From Bacteroidales bacterium (lineage in GTDB: Bacteria > Bacteroidota > Bacteroidia > Bacteroidales > P3): DNA of 64,000 bases. The stretch is taken from assembly GCA_017469625.1 (NCBI GenBank), contig JAFUGA010000018.1, positions 1 to 64,000 of the forward strand, read 5' to 3'. The translations under genes were made by a program, and so were the position numbers. Shown here piece by piece: positions 53,060 to 62,344 of the stretch. The notes below the pieces were generated by a model, which ran no database searches, had not been told where the DNA came from, and saw only the letters and a list, made by a program, of their open reading frames with translations. Position 1 is the first letter of the stretch, and each line of letters starts with the position of its first letter.

Positions 53060-53551
53060 TTAATAATTTTTATTTCTTACTATTTTCAAATTTTTCAGTT
53101 TCTCTACATCTTCTTCACTTAAATCCATTTCCATTTTTGCTTTTATTGCGTATGGAAAAGAAGTTAAGATGAAAAGTAACGCTATTATATTGTAGAATAT
53201 AGATATATAATTCTTAGTAATAATCCACAAAACAAAAGCAACAATATTTGCTGCTATATACAAATATTGTGTTTTTATGAAAAACTGTCTATGTAGTTCT
53301 AATTTACGTTTTATAGACTGTTCTTCTTTTATGTGTTTTATGTTTTTTTTAGAATATCTTCTTACAAGCAAGATAAGTACGAACTGAATAAGAGTAAAGA
53401 TATATATAAGTATGGTAGAAGACTTTGCGGTCATAACAACGACAGGGGAAGATTTAAGAACATACCCTACTGTTATGATAACCATAAGTAGCAATGATAA
53501 AATGAGAGAAAACAACCAACTAACCCTCAATATTTTTATATATTGTCCCAT
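53060..53551 (-). CDS. Small integral membrane protein
   Basis: 163 residues from the ATG at 53551. Four hydrophobic segments are visible (SWLFSLILSLLLMVIITVGY, TILIYIFTLIQFVLILLV, YIAANIVAFVLWII, IFYNIIALLFILTSFPY), with a basic loop after the second and an acidic C-terminal tail (SEEDVEKLKN). The family is not recognised. A 20-bp tandem duplication (53531-53570) spans the start region, giving two in-register ATG contexts. The first (53571) leads to an 11-codon ORF, the second to this protein. It probably shares a transcript with the NfnAB-like gene. Confidence 0.6.
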   Translation of the reverse strand: MGQYIKILRVSWLFSLILSLLLMVIITVGYVLKSSPVVVMTAKSSTILIYIFTLIQFVLILLVRRYSKKNIKHIKEEQSIKRKLELHRQFFIKTQYLYIAANIVAFVLWIITKNYISIFYNIIALLFILTSFPYAIKAKMEMDLSEEDVEKLKNLKIVRNKNY

Positions 53552-53570
53552 ATTTTTATATATTGTCCCA
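53531..53570. repeat. 20-bp tandem duplication at a start codon
   Basis: TATTTTTATATATTGTCCCA occurs twice without spacer. Because 20 is not a multiple of three, reading from the upstream ATG terminates after 11 codons. Confidence 0.9.
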
Positions 53571-53593
53571 TAAATACTTTCAATAACGGTGTG

Positions 53594-53601
53594 CAAAAAT
53601 A
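53594..53601 (-). promoter_or_regulatory. -7 box of the membrane protein-NfnAB unit
   Basis: TATTTTTG on the minus strand, about 23 bases ahead of the first ATG. Confidence 0.55.
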
Positions 53602-53645
53602 CAAAAAAAAATATACAAAAAGCATTTTGTTTAAAAAATATATTG

Positions 53646-53695
53646 TATTTTTGCAATCGCATTTATCAAAAGAAGGCACTATTCTTTTGATTTTT
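53646..53695 (+). promoter_or_regulatory. rho promoter and leader terminator (candidate attenuator)
   Basis: TATTTTTG (53646-53653) is followed within a dozen bases by ATCAAAAGAA/TTCTTTTGAT (53665-53691) and five T, an intrinsic terminator about 70 bases before the rho ATG. AAAAGAA at 53712-53718 could pair with TTCTTTT and compete with the terminator. Confidence 0.6.
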
Positions 53696-53766
53696 CCCAT
53701 TATTTTTTAATAAAAGAATGAAATTATAAAGACTAAAAATAGTCATACTTTAACCTAAATAAATAT

Positions 53767-55605
53767 ATGTATAGTAAAGCAGCCCTTGAAGAAAAGTCTT
53801 TGCAAGAATTGAAAGAGATAGCAAAATCTATGAACATTTCAAGACTTTTTCGTGTTACAGAACAAGAACTTATTTATAAAATATTAGATTATCAAGCTTC
53901 AAATCCTCAACAAATGGAGAACAAGACAGAAAATAATGTAGAAAACACACCTAAAAGAAGAAGAGGTAGACCTTCTAAAGCAGAAATTTTGGCAAGGAAT
54001 AATGCTCAAGCACAACAACCTTCTAACAGCGAGGTAAAGGAACAACCAAAACACACAAGAACAAGACTAAAACCTAAGCCAATAGCAGAATCCAATGTAA
54101 AAAATTCAAATCCTGTAAATGTAGTAGCAAACAACTCTACTTTGGAACAAGCAAAAAAACAGATAGTAAGAGATTTGAATGTGCAGAAACTACCAGAAAC
54201 ACCTGTAGTAGAAGAAATAGATTTACCAGATTTTCAACCAAAGAAAAACATAACTTCTTCCCTATTCAGAGAAAAAGAAGAAGAGAAAATTACAGAGGTT
54301 AAGGTAGAAAGCACTAAAACTTTTGAAAATCCTACTCCAAATAAACTAAATACTAATAATATTACTAATAATACTATAAATGATAAAGAAAAAAGCCAAG
54401 AAGTTGCGACAAAACCAGAGCAAATAGATAATCAAAGAAATCCTCAGAAAAAAGAACAGACTCCTGCACCTGCTTTGATTTCAGATGTAGAAGGATTGGT
54501 AGAATCTGAAGGAGTTTTGGAGATAATGCCAGATGGTTATGGCTTTTTGCGTTCTTCGGATTATAATTATTTGAATTCTCCAGACGATATTTATATATCT
54601 CAATCTCAAATCAAGTTCTTTAGTTTGAAAACAGGAGATACTGTAAATGGTATGATACGTCCGCCAAAGGAAGGTGAGAAATATTTTCCTATGGTAAAGA
54701 TAATGTATATAAATGGTAGAAAACCAGAAAGCATAAGAGATAGAATACCTTTTGATTACCTAACACCACTATTCCCAGAAGAAAAATTTAGACTTACAGG
54801 TCATCAAGGTGAAAGTATTTCTACACGTATTATAGATATATTTACTCCTATAGGCAAGGGACAAAGGGCTTTGATTGTTGCTCCTCCTAAGACAGGTAAG
54901 ACTACTCTTCTGAAAGAGATTGCTAATGCTATAGCAGCAAACCACCCAGACGTCTATCTAATAGTATTACTTATAGATGAAAGACCTGAGGAAGTTACAG
55001 ATATGCAAAGAACTGTTAATGCTGAAGTCATAGCCTCTACTTTTGATGAACCAGCAGAAAGACACGTAAAAATAGCAAACATAGTCCTTGAGAAAGCAAA
55101 ACGTATGACAGAGTGCGGACACGATGTTGTCATAGTATTGGACTCTATTACACGTTTGGCACGAGCATATAACACTGTTGCTCCTGCAAGTGGAAAAGTA
55201 CTTTCAGGAGGTGTTGAAGCCAATGCTTTACAAAAACCTAAACGTTTCTTTGGTGCAGCAAGAAATATAGAAAATGGAGGTTCTCTTACCATAATTGCCA
55301 CCGCTCTAACTGAGACAGGGTCAAAGATGGACGAAGTAATATTTGAAGAGTTCAAAGGAACAGGTAATATGGAACTTCAACTTGATAGAAAACTATCAAA
55401 CAAACGTATCTACCCTGCTGTAGATTTGGTTTCATCTTCTACAAGAAGAGATGATTTGCTTCTTAGCGAAAATGTACTGAATAGAATGTTCATTCTAAGA
55501 AATCATATTGCGGATATGAATCCTAATGAAGCAATGGATTTGATAAAGAACAGAATGAATGGAACTCGCACAAACGAAGAGTTTTTATTGAATATGAATT
55601 CTTAA
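53767..55605 (+). CDS. rho: Transcription termination factor Rho with long disordered insert
   Basis: 612 residues against about 420 in E. coli. An N-terminal SAP/Rho-N-like helix set (1-45) is followed by about 190 low-complexity residues (46-240) containing the AT-hook-like [11 protein letters not shown] and many N, K, E and P. The RNA-binding cold-shock domain starts near 245 ([19 protein letters not shown]). The hexameric ATPase has Walker [15 protein letters not shown] (371-384). A comparable insert in Bacteroides Rho has been reported to drive phase separation. A terminator hairpin sits in its leader. glyS follows after 13 bases. Confidence 0.93.
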   Translation: MYSKAALEEKSLQELKEIAKSMNISRLFRVTEQELIYKILDYQASNPQQMENKTENNVENTPKRRRGRPSKAEILARNNAQAQQPSNSEVKEQPKHTRTRLKPKPIAESNVKNSNPVNVVANNSTLEQAKKQIVRDLNVQKLPETPVVEEIDLPDFQPKKNITSSLFREKEEEKITEVKVESTKTFENPTPNKLNTNNITNNTINDKEKSQEVATKPEQIDNQRNPQKKEQTPAPALISDVEGLVESEGVLEIMPDGYGFLRSSDYNYLNSPDDIYISQSQIKFFSLKTGDTVNGMIRPPKEGEKYFPMVKIMYINGRKPESIRDRIPFDYLTPLFPEEKFRLTGHQGESISTRIIDIFTPIGKGQRALIVAPPKTGKTTLLKEIANAIAANHPDVYLIVLLIDERPEEVTDMQRTVNAEVIASTFDEPAERHVKIANIVLEKAKRMTECGHDVVIVLDSITRLARAYNTVAPASGKVLSGGVEANALQKPKRFFGAARNIENGGSLTIIATALTETGSKMDEVIFEEFKGTGNMELQLDRKLSNKRIYPAVDLVSSSTRRDDLLLSENVLNRMFILRNHIADMNPNEAMDLIKNRMNGTRTNEEFLLNMNS

Positions 55606-55618
55606 ACAATAAAAGATA

Positions 55619-57130
55619 ATGGCAAATACTGAAGATTTTTTCAAAAAAATAACATCTCACGCAAAAGAATACGGTTTTATATATCAGTCAAGTGAGTTAT
55701 ATGACGGTCTTTCTGCCGTTTATGATTATGGTCCTAATGGTGTAGAGTTGAAAAACAACATAAAAAACTATTGGTGGAAAGCAATGACACAAATGCACGA
55801 AAACATAGTAGGTTTAGACTCTGCTGTGTTTATGCATCCTAAGATATGGAAGGCTTCAGGCCACGTTGATGCTTTCAATGACCCACTTATAGACAACAAA
55901 GATAGCAAAAAACGTTATCGTGCCGATGTTTTGATAGAGGATTATTTGGCAAAGATAGAAGAAAAGATAAATAAAGAAATAGTAAAGGCGAAAAAACGTT
56001 TCGGAGATAACTTTAACCAAGAGCAGTTCCTTGCTACAAGTGATAGAGTTAAAGGTTATCAAGCACAGATAGAGAACGTACATTCTCGTTTTGCTGAACT
56101 TATGAACAACAACGACCTTAAAGGGTTGAGAGATTTGATAATAGAGTTGGAAATTGCTTGTCCTATAAGTGGCACTCGCAATTGGACAGACGTAAGACAA
56201 TTCAACCTTATGTTTGCTACAAAGATGGGTAGTGTAAGCGATGATTCCGATACTATATATCTTCGTCCTGAAACTGCACAAGGTATATTCGTTAATTACC
56301 TAAACGTACAAAAAACCAACAGAATGAAGATTCCTTTCGGTATAGCACAGATAGGTAAAGCGTTTCGTAACGAAATAGTCGCTCGTCAGTTCATCTTCCG
56401 TATGAGAGAGTTTGAACAAATGGAGATGGAGTTCTTCTGCCGTCCAGGAACTGAAATGCAATGGTTTGAATACTGGAAACAAGAACGTTTGAATTGGCAT
56501 TTGGCTCTTGGTATTCCTAAAGAGAAATATCGTTACCACGACCACGAAAAACTTGCTCATTATGCAAATGCTGCAACCGATATAGAGTTTGAGTTTCCTT
56601 TTGGTTTCAAAGAACTTGAGGGCATTCACTCTCGTACAGATTTTGATTTGAAACGTCATCAAGAGTTTTCCGGCAAGAAGATTCAATATTTTGATAGTGA
56701 AATAAACGAATCCTACACTCCTTACTGTGTAGAAACATCTATAGGTTTAGACCGTACATTCCTTGCTGTATTTTCATACGCATACAATGAAGAAACATTG
56801 GAAGACGGTTCTGTTCGCACAGTTATGAAACTTCCAAAGATGCTTGCACCTTATCGTTGTGCTGTTTTGCCTTTAGTAGGCAAAGACGGTTTGCCAGAAA
56901 TAGCACACGGCATAGTAAATGATTTAAGATTGTCTTATCGTGTTCATTACGAAGAAAAAGATACTATAGGAAAACGTTATCGTCGTCATGATGCAATAGG
57001 AACACCTTTCTGCATAACAGTAGATAACGAAACTCCACAAGACAATTGCGTAACTATAAGAGAAAGAGATACTATGCAACAAGAAAGAGTGGCTATAGAA
57101 AACATAAGAGAATATATAGCAAAACATTAA
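55619..57130 (+). CDS. glyS: Glycyl-tRNA synthetase, class II single-chain type
   Basis: 503 residues. Class II motifs are visible: YLRPETAQGIFVNYLNV, FGIAQIGKAFRNEIVARQFIFRMREFEQMEMEFF (motif 2 region), and a motif 3 around VETSIGLDRTFLAVF. The C-terminal anticodon domain follows (VLPLVGKDGLPEIA). It charges tRNA-Gly. A lysine-rich insertion lies at about 100-160. It is translated from the rho transcript and ends at a strong terminator. Confidence 0.95.
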   Translation: MANTEDFFKKITSHAKEYGFIYQSSELYDGLSAVYDYGPNGVELKNNIKNYWWKAMTQMHENIVGLDSAVFMHPKIWKASGHVDAFNDPLIDNKDSKKRYRADVLIEDYLAKIEEKINKEIVKAKKRFGDNFNQEQFLATSDRVKGYQAQIENVHSRFAELMNNNDLKGLRDLIIELEIACPISGTRNWTDVRQFNLMFATKMGSVSDDSDTIYLRPETAQGIFVNYLNVQKTNRMKIPFGIAQIGKAFRNEIVARQFIFRMREFEQMEMEFFCRPGTEMQWFEYWKQERLNWHLALGIPKEKYRYHDHEKLAHYANAATDIEFEFPFGFKELEGIHSRTDFDLKRHQEFSGKKIQYFDSEINESYTPYCVETSIGLDRTFLAVFSYAYNEETLEDGSVRTVMKLPKMLAPYRCAVLPLVGKDGLPEIAHGIVNDLRLSYRVHYEEKDTIGKRYRRHDAIGTPFCITVDNETPQDNCVTIRERDTMQQERVAIENIREYIAKH

Positions 57131-57160
57131 ATTTTTCATAAGATTGTTTTTTAATAGTTA

Positions 57161-57192
57161 GGCGAAGTTCCATAGAAGAACTTCGCCTTTTT
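57161..57192 (+). terminator. Terminator after rho-glyS
   Basis: GGCGAAGTTC, loop CATAGAA, GAACTTCGCC, then TTTTT. Confidence 0.9.
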
Positions 57193-57222
57193 CAAAACAA
57201 TACTTATATGCTTAAATATATT

Positions 57223-58422
57223 TTATAGTCCCAACATTACACCGAAGGAGAACGGTTTCATATCTTTTCCATAACTATCTTTGAACATATTAGTTAAGGT
57301 ATGATAAGCATAGAAAGTCCAACCATAAACATCTATTCCTAATAGAACGTCTGCTTTAAAGTTGTTGAAATCCTTGAAACTGCTTCCTGTAGATTGTTCT
57401 ATTTTTTCACCATTTGTTTTAAATGTTCTCTTAAATCCTGTGTGAGAATTTCTGTAATTCAAACCTCCTATTGCTCCTACTTGAATAGCAATATTGTTTG
57501 ACAATTTTATCTTTGCAATAAGTGGAACGGTAACATATCTTGCTACAAGTTTGCATTTCTCTTTGGAATAGTTAGTTGTAGGAGTTGAAACTGTGTAAGG
57601 ATAAATATCAAAACCATCTTCAAATCTGAAAACATTGCTTTGCAATCCTATACCTGTAGAGAATGAAAATACATTGTCAGGAAAGAAAGTCAATCTGTAG
57701 AAAATATCCCATTTATCCGACCATTTCAAAGAGTAATTATCTTCTGGAGTGGAATATAATCCGTCATCACTCCAATTAAGGTAAGAATATCCAAACACAA
57801 AACCACTTGACATCTTACGATTTGCTTTACTTGTGTATCCTTTACTTGATTTCATATCAGATAAAACGTCAATAACATCTACCACTTCATCAAAAACATC
57901 ACCCAAAGCACCATTAGTTTCTCCTTTACTCTTCAAATAAAGAGAACTTTCTCCGTTTTTGTTTCTTGTAGTTGTGGCTGAAGATATTTTATAGTCCTCT
58001 CCGTCTGCATAGATATGCACAAAGTTAGCATCGTACAACAAACCATTATCCTCTTGATTGATAAGTCTTTCCAATACTATAGAATCGGCTTGAACAAACA
58101 ATGTATCATCTGAAGAAATCTTTGTAGTACTCTGTCCATTAGGTAGTTTCTCCATATCATTGTTTATTTTCTCCAACAAATAATCTGCACTCTTCTTGGC
58201 ATACTTTACTTCAGAATTACCCTCTGCTTTTTCTTTGGAAACAAGCGAGATATAGCCGACTAATTTCTTTGTTTCACCCTGATGTATTACCATTCTTTCA
58301 CCCATAGTTTTGCCTTCTGAAAGAATACTAACACTATCTTTTACAAAGTCTTGTGCTTTCAGCGTGCTGAAACTTGACACTGCAAATAGGAAAGCACTTA
58401 GTAAAAAAATCTTCTTTTTCAT
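57223..58422 (-). CDS. Outer-membrane beta-barrel protein of the ECF sigma operon
   Basis: 399 residues with a signal peptide (LLSAFLFAVSSFSTLKAQ). The N-terminal 200 residues are a charged periplasmic-type domain with no recognised family. The C-terminal half alternates barrel strands (FVFGYSYLNWSDDGLYS, YVTVPLIAKIKLSNNIAIQVGAIGGLNY) and ends FSFGVMLGL, as PorT-like barrels do. It is the third gene after an ECF sigma factor and its presumed anti-sigma factor, so it may be the regulated target or part of the sensing chain. Confidence 0.7.
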   Translation of the reverse strand: MKKKIFLLSAFLFAVSSFSTLKAQDFVKDSVSILSEGKTMGERMVIHQGETKKLVGYISLVSKEKAEGNSEVKYAKKSADYLLEKINNDMEKLPNGQSTTKISSDDTLFVQADSIVLERLINQEDNGLLYDANFVHIYADGEDYKISSATTTRNKNGESSLYLKSKGETNGALGDVFDEVVDVIDVLSDMKSSKGYTSKANRKMSSGFVFGYSYLNWSDDGLYSTPEDNYSLKWSDKWDIFYRLTFFPDNVFSFSTGIGLQSNVFRFEDGFDIYPYTVSTPTTNYSKEKCKLVARYVTVPLIAKIKLSNNIAIQVGAIGGLNYRNSHTGFKRTFKTNGEKIEQSTGSSFKDFNNFKADVLLGIDVYGWTFYAYHTLTNMFKDSYGKDMKPFSFGVMLGL

Positions 58423-58459
58423 TTTAGTTTTATTTTTACGTTATTTATTTATCTTATTT

Positions 58460-59335
58460 TTAAGCATTTATCTTCTTTATAACTTTCTTTTTCTCATAAA
58501 CAGGTTGTCTATCTCTGTTTCTTCTTTCTTTGAAATTCATTATTATTTTGTTAACTTTAGACTCTTTCACTGTAGAGATAATATTTGAAGTTTTTTCTGT
58601 AATGTTCTCAATTGTTTCCTCTATAGGTGTGTATTTTGCTATCAAACCAAACAAACCACGACTTTCTTCCTGCACCTCTTTTGTATAATTCTCGTGTCTA
58701 TCCACTACATTTACAATATTATCTTCTTGTGTTTGAGTTTGTTTGTCTACATTCTCTTCTTCTATAATTGTTTCTAACACCTCATTGTCTGCCAAAAGAA
58801 TCTCTTGTTCTACTTCCTCCTTAGTTTCGTTTTCTACTTCTTGTGGCTGTTCTTCTTTTAGTTTAAAATCCTCTTTTGTTAAATTATTAGTGTTTTTTAT
58901 CTGTAAATCATTTTGTTGTAAAGTATTTTCAGTATCTAATTTTTTAGAGTTATTCTCTTCATTTTCAACCTTGACAATAGAAGGTAAAGAATTTGTCTTT
59001 GAATTATTTACAAGATTTAACTCATAAAAAGTTTTTATTCCAAAAACAAGCAAAAACATAGCAGCCATAGCAGAAAACCATTTCACATATTTGGTTATGA
59101 TTATAGTTTTCTTAGGACTTTGTTTCATAATATCTGAAACAATGTTTTCTTTGTTTGCAAAGACAACATCTTCTTGTTTAGGCACAACAACAGAAGTATC
59201 ATATTCAGATAACATTTCTTTGTACTGTGGATTTTCTAACAAGAACAAATCCACCTGATTACGTTCTTTCTGTGAGAGATTTCCCTCTGCATAATCGTAC
59301 AATAAAGCCTCTATATTTTTTTCATTTATTAACAT
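58460..59335 (-). CDS. Putative membrane anti-sigma factor
   Basis: 291 residues. The cytoplasmic N-terminus (IEALLYDYAEGNLSQKER, NPQYKEMLSEYD) resembles the anti-sigma domain of Bacteroidota FecR/RseA-like proteins. One transmembrane helix lies at about 85-105 (WFSAMAAMFLLVFGIKTFY). The periplasmic remainder is low-complexity, rich in E, N, T and V, and ends in a basic tail (FKERRNRDRQPVYEKKK). Position 17 bases after the ECF sigma gene is the main reason for the call. Confidence 0.65.
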   Translation of the reverse strand: MLINEKNIEALLYDYAEGNLSQKERNQVDLFLLENPQYKEMLSEYDTSVVVPKQEDVVFANKENIVSDIMKQSPKKTIIITKYVKWFSAMAAMFLLVFGIKTFYELNLVNNSKTNSLPSIVKVENEENNSKKLDTENTLQQNDLQIKNTNNLTKEDFKLKEEQPQEVENETKEEVEQEILLADNEVLETIIEEENVDKQTQTQEDNIVNVVDRHENYTKEVQEESRGLFGLIAKYTPIEETIENITEKTSNIISTVKESKVNKIIMNFKERRNRDRQPVYEKKKVIKKINA

Positions 59336-59352
59336 AAAAACAAAGTTTATTT

Positions 59353-59817
59353 TTACTGTTTTATCAAAATTTCTCTTAACATTCTTCTTGCTCTGAAAAT
59401 GATTATCTTCACATTTTCTTCGCTAATATTCAGCATTTCAGATATTTCACTTGCTTTGTACCCCTCCCAATCTTTCAAAAGCAAACACGAACGCATTTTC
59501 TCGGGCAATTGTTCCAAAGCGTATGAAACCAATTGTTTATTGTCGTAATCATTAGTAGTAATTTCCGTGTTTGTTTCTTCTTTTCCCGTCCTTATTTTAT
59601 TATATTTCAAAACATTAAGCATATTTCTGTATGCTACAGTGAAAAGATAACTTTTCGCCTTTTCTTTTTCTACACTGTTATGATTGTTCCAAAGTGTCAA
59701 AAGAGAATCCTGTAATACATCTTCCGCCTCTTCAACACTTTTCATATTCTTATATAAGAACCTGAAAACGTTGTCGCAACATTGCAATACGGATTCTTTA
59801 TATTCTTTTTCTGTCAT
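59353..59817 (-). CDS. ECF-type RNA polymerase sigma factor
   Basis: 154 residues holding only regions 2 and 4. Region 2 includes EEAEDVLQDSLLTLWNNH and KAKSYLFTVAYRNMLNVLKY. Region 4 has ALEQLPEKMRSCLLLKDWEGY and the recognition helix EISEMLNISEENVKIIIFRARRML. It should direct transcription to an envelope-response regulon once freed from the membrane protein encoded next. It heads the three-gene operon. Confidence 0.88.
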   Translation of the reverse strand: MTEKEYKESVLQCCDNVFRFLYKNMKSVEEAEDVLQDSLLTLWNNHNSVEKEKAKSYLFTVAYRNMLNVLKYNKIRTGKEETNTEITTNDYDNKQLVSYALEQLPEKMRSCLLLKDWEGYKASEISEMLNISEENVKIIIFRARRMLREILIKQ

Positions 59818-59959
59818 ACAGTGTTTGTTCTTTGTTTCCCTATCTTTGTATGTATAACCACCGAAGGCATAGAAAAGTTACAAAAGTTTTTGATTTTTTT
59901 TGAAAAAATATTTTTTCTCCCCTCTCTCCTACTCTTATAATCTTGTTTTATAAGATATT

Positions 59960-60145
59960 AACTCTTCTTTCACGAAACTTTGTTTTAGAATTCTATCTCT
60001 TTGTTTTAATTTCACGAAACAAAGTTTTAATTTTCTATCTCTTTGTTTTAATTTTCTAAAGCTTTGTTTTAGAATTCTATCTCTTTGTTTTAGAAAATTA
60101 GAATCAAGTTCTATTTTTCTGTTTCTTTGTTTTGGAAAAAGGGTA
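59960..60145. repeat. 21-bp-period repeat array
   Basis: About nine units, chiefly CTTTG cores with two CAAAG-type and one CAAGT, between the sigma gene start and the lipid A deacylase stop. The rest of 59818-60173 shows no gene. Confidence 0.88.
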
Positions 60146-60173
60146 TCAAAGGTTTGGGTATAAAAATTTTATC

Positions 60174-61313
60174 TTAGAGTTTGAAACCTAAACCCCATTC
60201 TATGAAATCGGCAACGTGATAATTGTATGCTCTTAAAGCAACGTGGGCGAAGAAATGTTCAGCAAAATTGTATCTCAACCCCAAGCGTTGGTACTGTTTT
60301 GGAGCATAACCATGCACTTGCCAAAAAGCATAACCCGGTTCTACCAAAACAGAAAGTTTATTTATATTGTACTGAAACGAAAGATAGAAACCAGCAGACA
60401 TTCTATCCACAAAATCATAATTCCTTTTTTCTGGGTGAAGCAAATAAACCGAGTCAGTTTTTCCTATAGAAGAATTATAAACCAAATCCACACCCAAACC
60501 AACTGAATATTTGTCATTTAAGTTTCTTATAACCCTTTGTTGAAGTCCTGTTACGGCGTATGATTTTTTTATGGTGTCTTTCTCTTGTGTGGTTTTCTCA
60601 TAGTTAAACCAAACAGCGTGCGAACCTACCCAAATGTTAGTAAAGTAGTCGTATTTCTTATTTGTTTGAGGTTTTGGTGCAACATCGTATTTCACTATTT
60701 GCTCTGGTGTATATGTTAGTCCCAAAGAATACGATGCTATATTTATACCCTTATTAGGTTTTATGACAGCACCGTTTGAAAAATGAATAAAGGACAACCC
60801 TGTATTTAGTTGCCAATTGTTTTTCATACGCCAAAAGAACTGAAAATCAAAATGTATATACGCTTCCACAGGCATAGAAACTGCTATATTATGAGGATTG
60901 TTTTCTGAATAATAATCCCATATACCAGACAAACCAACTGCAAGTTCATTTTTGAAAGAAAAAGTTTCGTTTTTCCAAGGTGTAAAACCTGCAAAAGCAT
61001 AGAGAGAAAAAGGATTGCCTAAGTTTTTACTATAATTGAATATACCATAAAAAGCACCCAAACCGTAGCGTAAATCATTGTAGCGAGCGTGCCAAGGTTT
61101 AGAATTATCGGTTTCTTTGCTCACTTTGAGAGAAAAATGAGTTAGATTGGTTATTTTCTTGTTGTCTTCATTTACTCCTTTAAGAAAATCGTTTGTAGGC
61201 AAAACATAGCCTTCTCCTATGCTGAAAGAATAAGATAAGTTGTTTATTTTCTGAGCATAAAGTTCAACAAAAGCAAACAAAGACAAGAATATTACAAACA
61301 GTTTTTTAACCAT
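60174..61313 (-). CDS. Acyloxyacyl hydrolase / PagL-like lipid A 3-O-deacylase
   Basis: 379 residues with signal peptide (LFVIFLSLFAFVELYA). The sequence is a transmembrane barrel. PagL catalytic residues are visible in IHFSNGAVIKPNKGIN: His177, Ser179, Asn180. The family removes an acyl chain from lipid A in the outer membrane, changing permeability and immune recognition. About 380 residues is longer than Pseudomonas PagL but usual for Bacteroidota members. It lies 18 bases after asd on the same strand. Confidence 0.78.
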   Translation of the reverse strand: MVKKLFVIFLSLFAFVELYAQKINNLSYSFSIGEGYVLPTNDFLKGVNEDNKKITNLTHFSLKVSKETDNSKPWHARYNDLRYGLGAFYGIFNYSKNLGNPFSLYAFAGFTPWKNETFSFKNELAVGLSGIWDYYSENNPHNIAVSMPVEAYIHFDFQFFWRMKNNWQLNTGLSFIHFSNGAVIKPNKGINIASYSLGLTYTPEQIVKYDVAPKPQTNKKYDYFTNIWVGSHAVWFNYEKTTQEKDTIKKSYAVTGLQQRVIRNLNDKYSVGLGVDLVYNSSIGKTDSVYLLHPEKRNYDFVDRMSAGFYLSFQYNINKLSVLVEPGYAFWQVHGYAPKQYQRLGLRYNFAEHFFAHVALRAYNYHVADFIEWGLGFKL

Positions 61314-61331
61314 ATAAAAATATAAAGCAGT

Positions 61332-62315
61332 TTATTTTCTATCCATCAAAGATTGCATGATTTGTATAGCATTTGTGGCAGCACCTTTTCTTAAATTATC
61401 GGCTACTATCCACATATTCAAACCGTTTTCTATGGTTTCATCTCTCCTAAGTCTTCCAACAAATACCTCGTCTTTTCCTTCTGAGATTATAGGCATAGGA
61501 TATATATGTTTAGATGGTTGGTCTAAAACAGTAATACCAGGAGTGCTTTCCAAAACTTCATATACTTCTTGCATTTTGAAAGGTTTTGCAAACTCTATAT
61601 TTACACTCTCGCTATGACCTCCTAAAACAGGAACTCTAACTACCGTTGCTGAAACTTTTATATCTGGTTTGGAAAGTATCTTCTTTGTTTCTTTTACAAG
61701 CTTTTCTTCTTCTGTGGTATAGCCATTATCAAGAAAATCTCCACCGTATGGAAGTACGTTTCTATGTATTGGATACGTATAAGCCATATCTGCTTTTTCT
61801 CCTTTTTCTTCTGCAAAAAGTTGATTCAAAGCTTTAACTCCTGTACCTGTTACACTCTGATAGGTAGAGATAACTATTCTTTTTATATCAAAAAGTTTAT
61901 CCAATGGTGCTATAGCCATAATCATCTGTATGGTTGAGCAGTTTGGGTTGGCTATTATACGGTCAGAGTCTTTCACAGCGTCTATATTCACCTCTGGAAC
62001 AACCAAAGGAACGCTTTTTTCCATACGCCAGCAAGACGAATTGTCTATTACCGTTGTCCCTTTTTCAGCAAATAATGGTGCATATTGTTTAGATGCTTTG
62101 CTTCCTGCAGAAAATATTGCATAATCGCAATTTTGATTTATCGCCTCTTCCACACTTACCACCGTAAGTTCTTTTGCAACAAATTTTATCTTCTTTCCTA
62201 CACTTTTCTCTGAGGCTGCAGGTATTATAGTATGATTGGCAAAACCTCTTTCAGCCAATACTTTAAGCATTACACTACCTACTAAACCTGTTGCACCTAC
62301 TACTGCTATTTTCAT
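61332..62315 (-). CDS. asd: Aspartate-semialdehyde dehydrogenase
   Basis: 327 residues. The NADP site is IAVVGATGLVGSVMLKVL (3-20). The catalytic cysteine is Cys126 in IANPNCSTIQM, and the substrate-binding histidine lies in LGGHSESVNIEF. It makes aspartate semialdehyde for lysine/diaminopimelate, threonine and methionine synthesis. It is 29 bases downstream of the ClC gene and probably cotranscribed with it and the deacylase gene. Confidence 0.93.
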   Translation of the reverse strand: MKIAVVGATGLVGSVMLKVLAERGFANHTIIPAASEKSVGKKIKFVAKELTVVSVEEAINQNCDYAIFSAGSKASKQYAPLFAEKGTTVIDNSSCWRMEKSVPLVVPEVNIDAVKDSDRIIANPNCSTIQMIMAIAPLDKLFDIKRIVISTYQSVTGTGVKALNQLFAEEKGEKADMAYTYPIHRNVLPYGGDFLDNGYTTEEEKLVKETKKILSKPDIKVSATVVRVPVLGGHSESVNIEFAKPFKMQEVYEVLESTPGITVLDQPSKHIYPMPIISEGKDEVFVGRLRRDETIENGLNMWIVADNLRKGAATNAIQIMQSLMDRK

Positions 62316-62344
62316 TTTATTTTATGTTTTTTAAGATTAGTTTT

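Noticed and set aside
59841-59848. Orphan TATCTTTG promoter on the plus strand near the sigma gene
   Set aside because: It points into the repeat array with no gene downstream, and no TTTG lies at the right distance.
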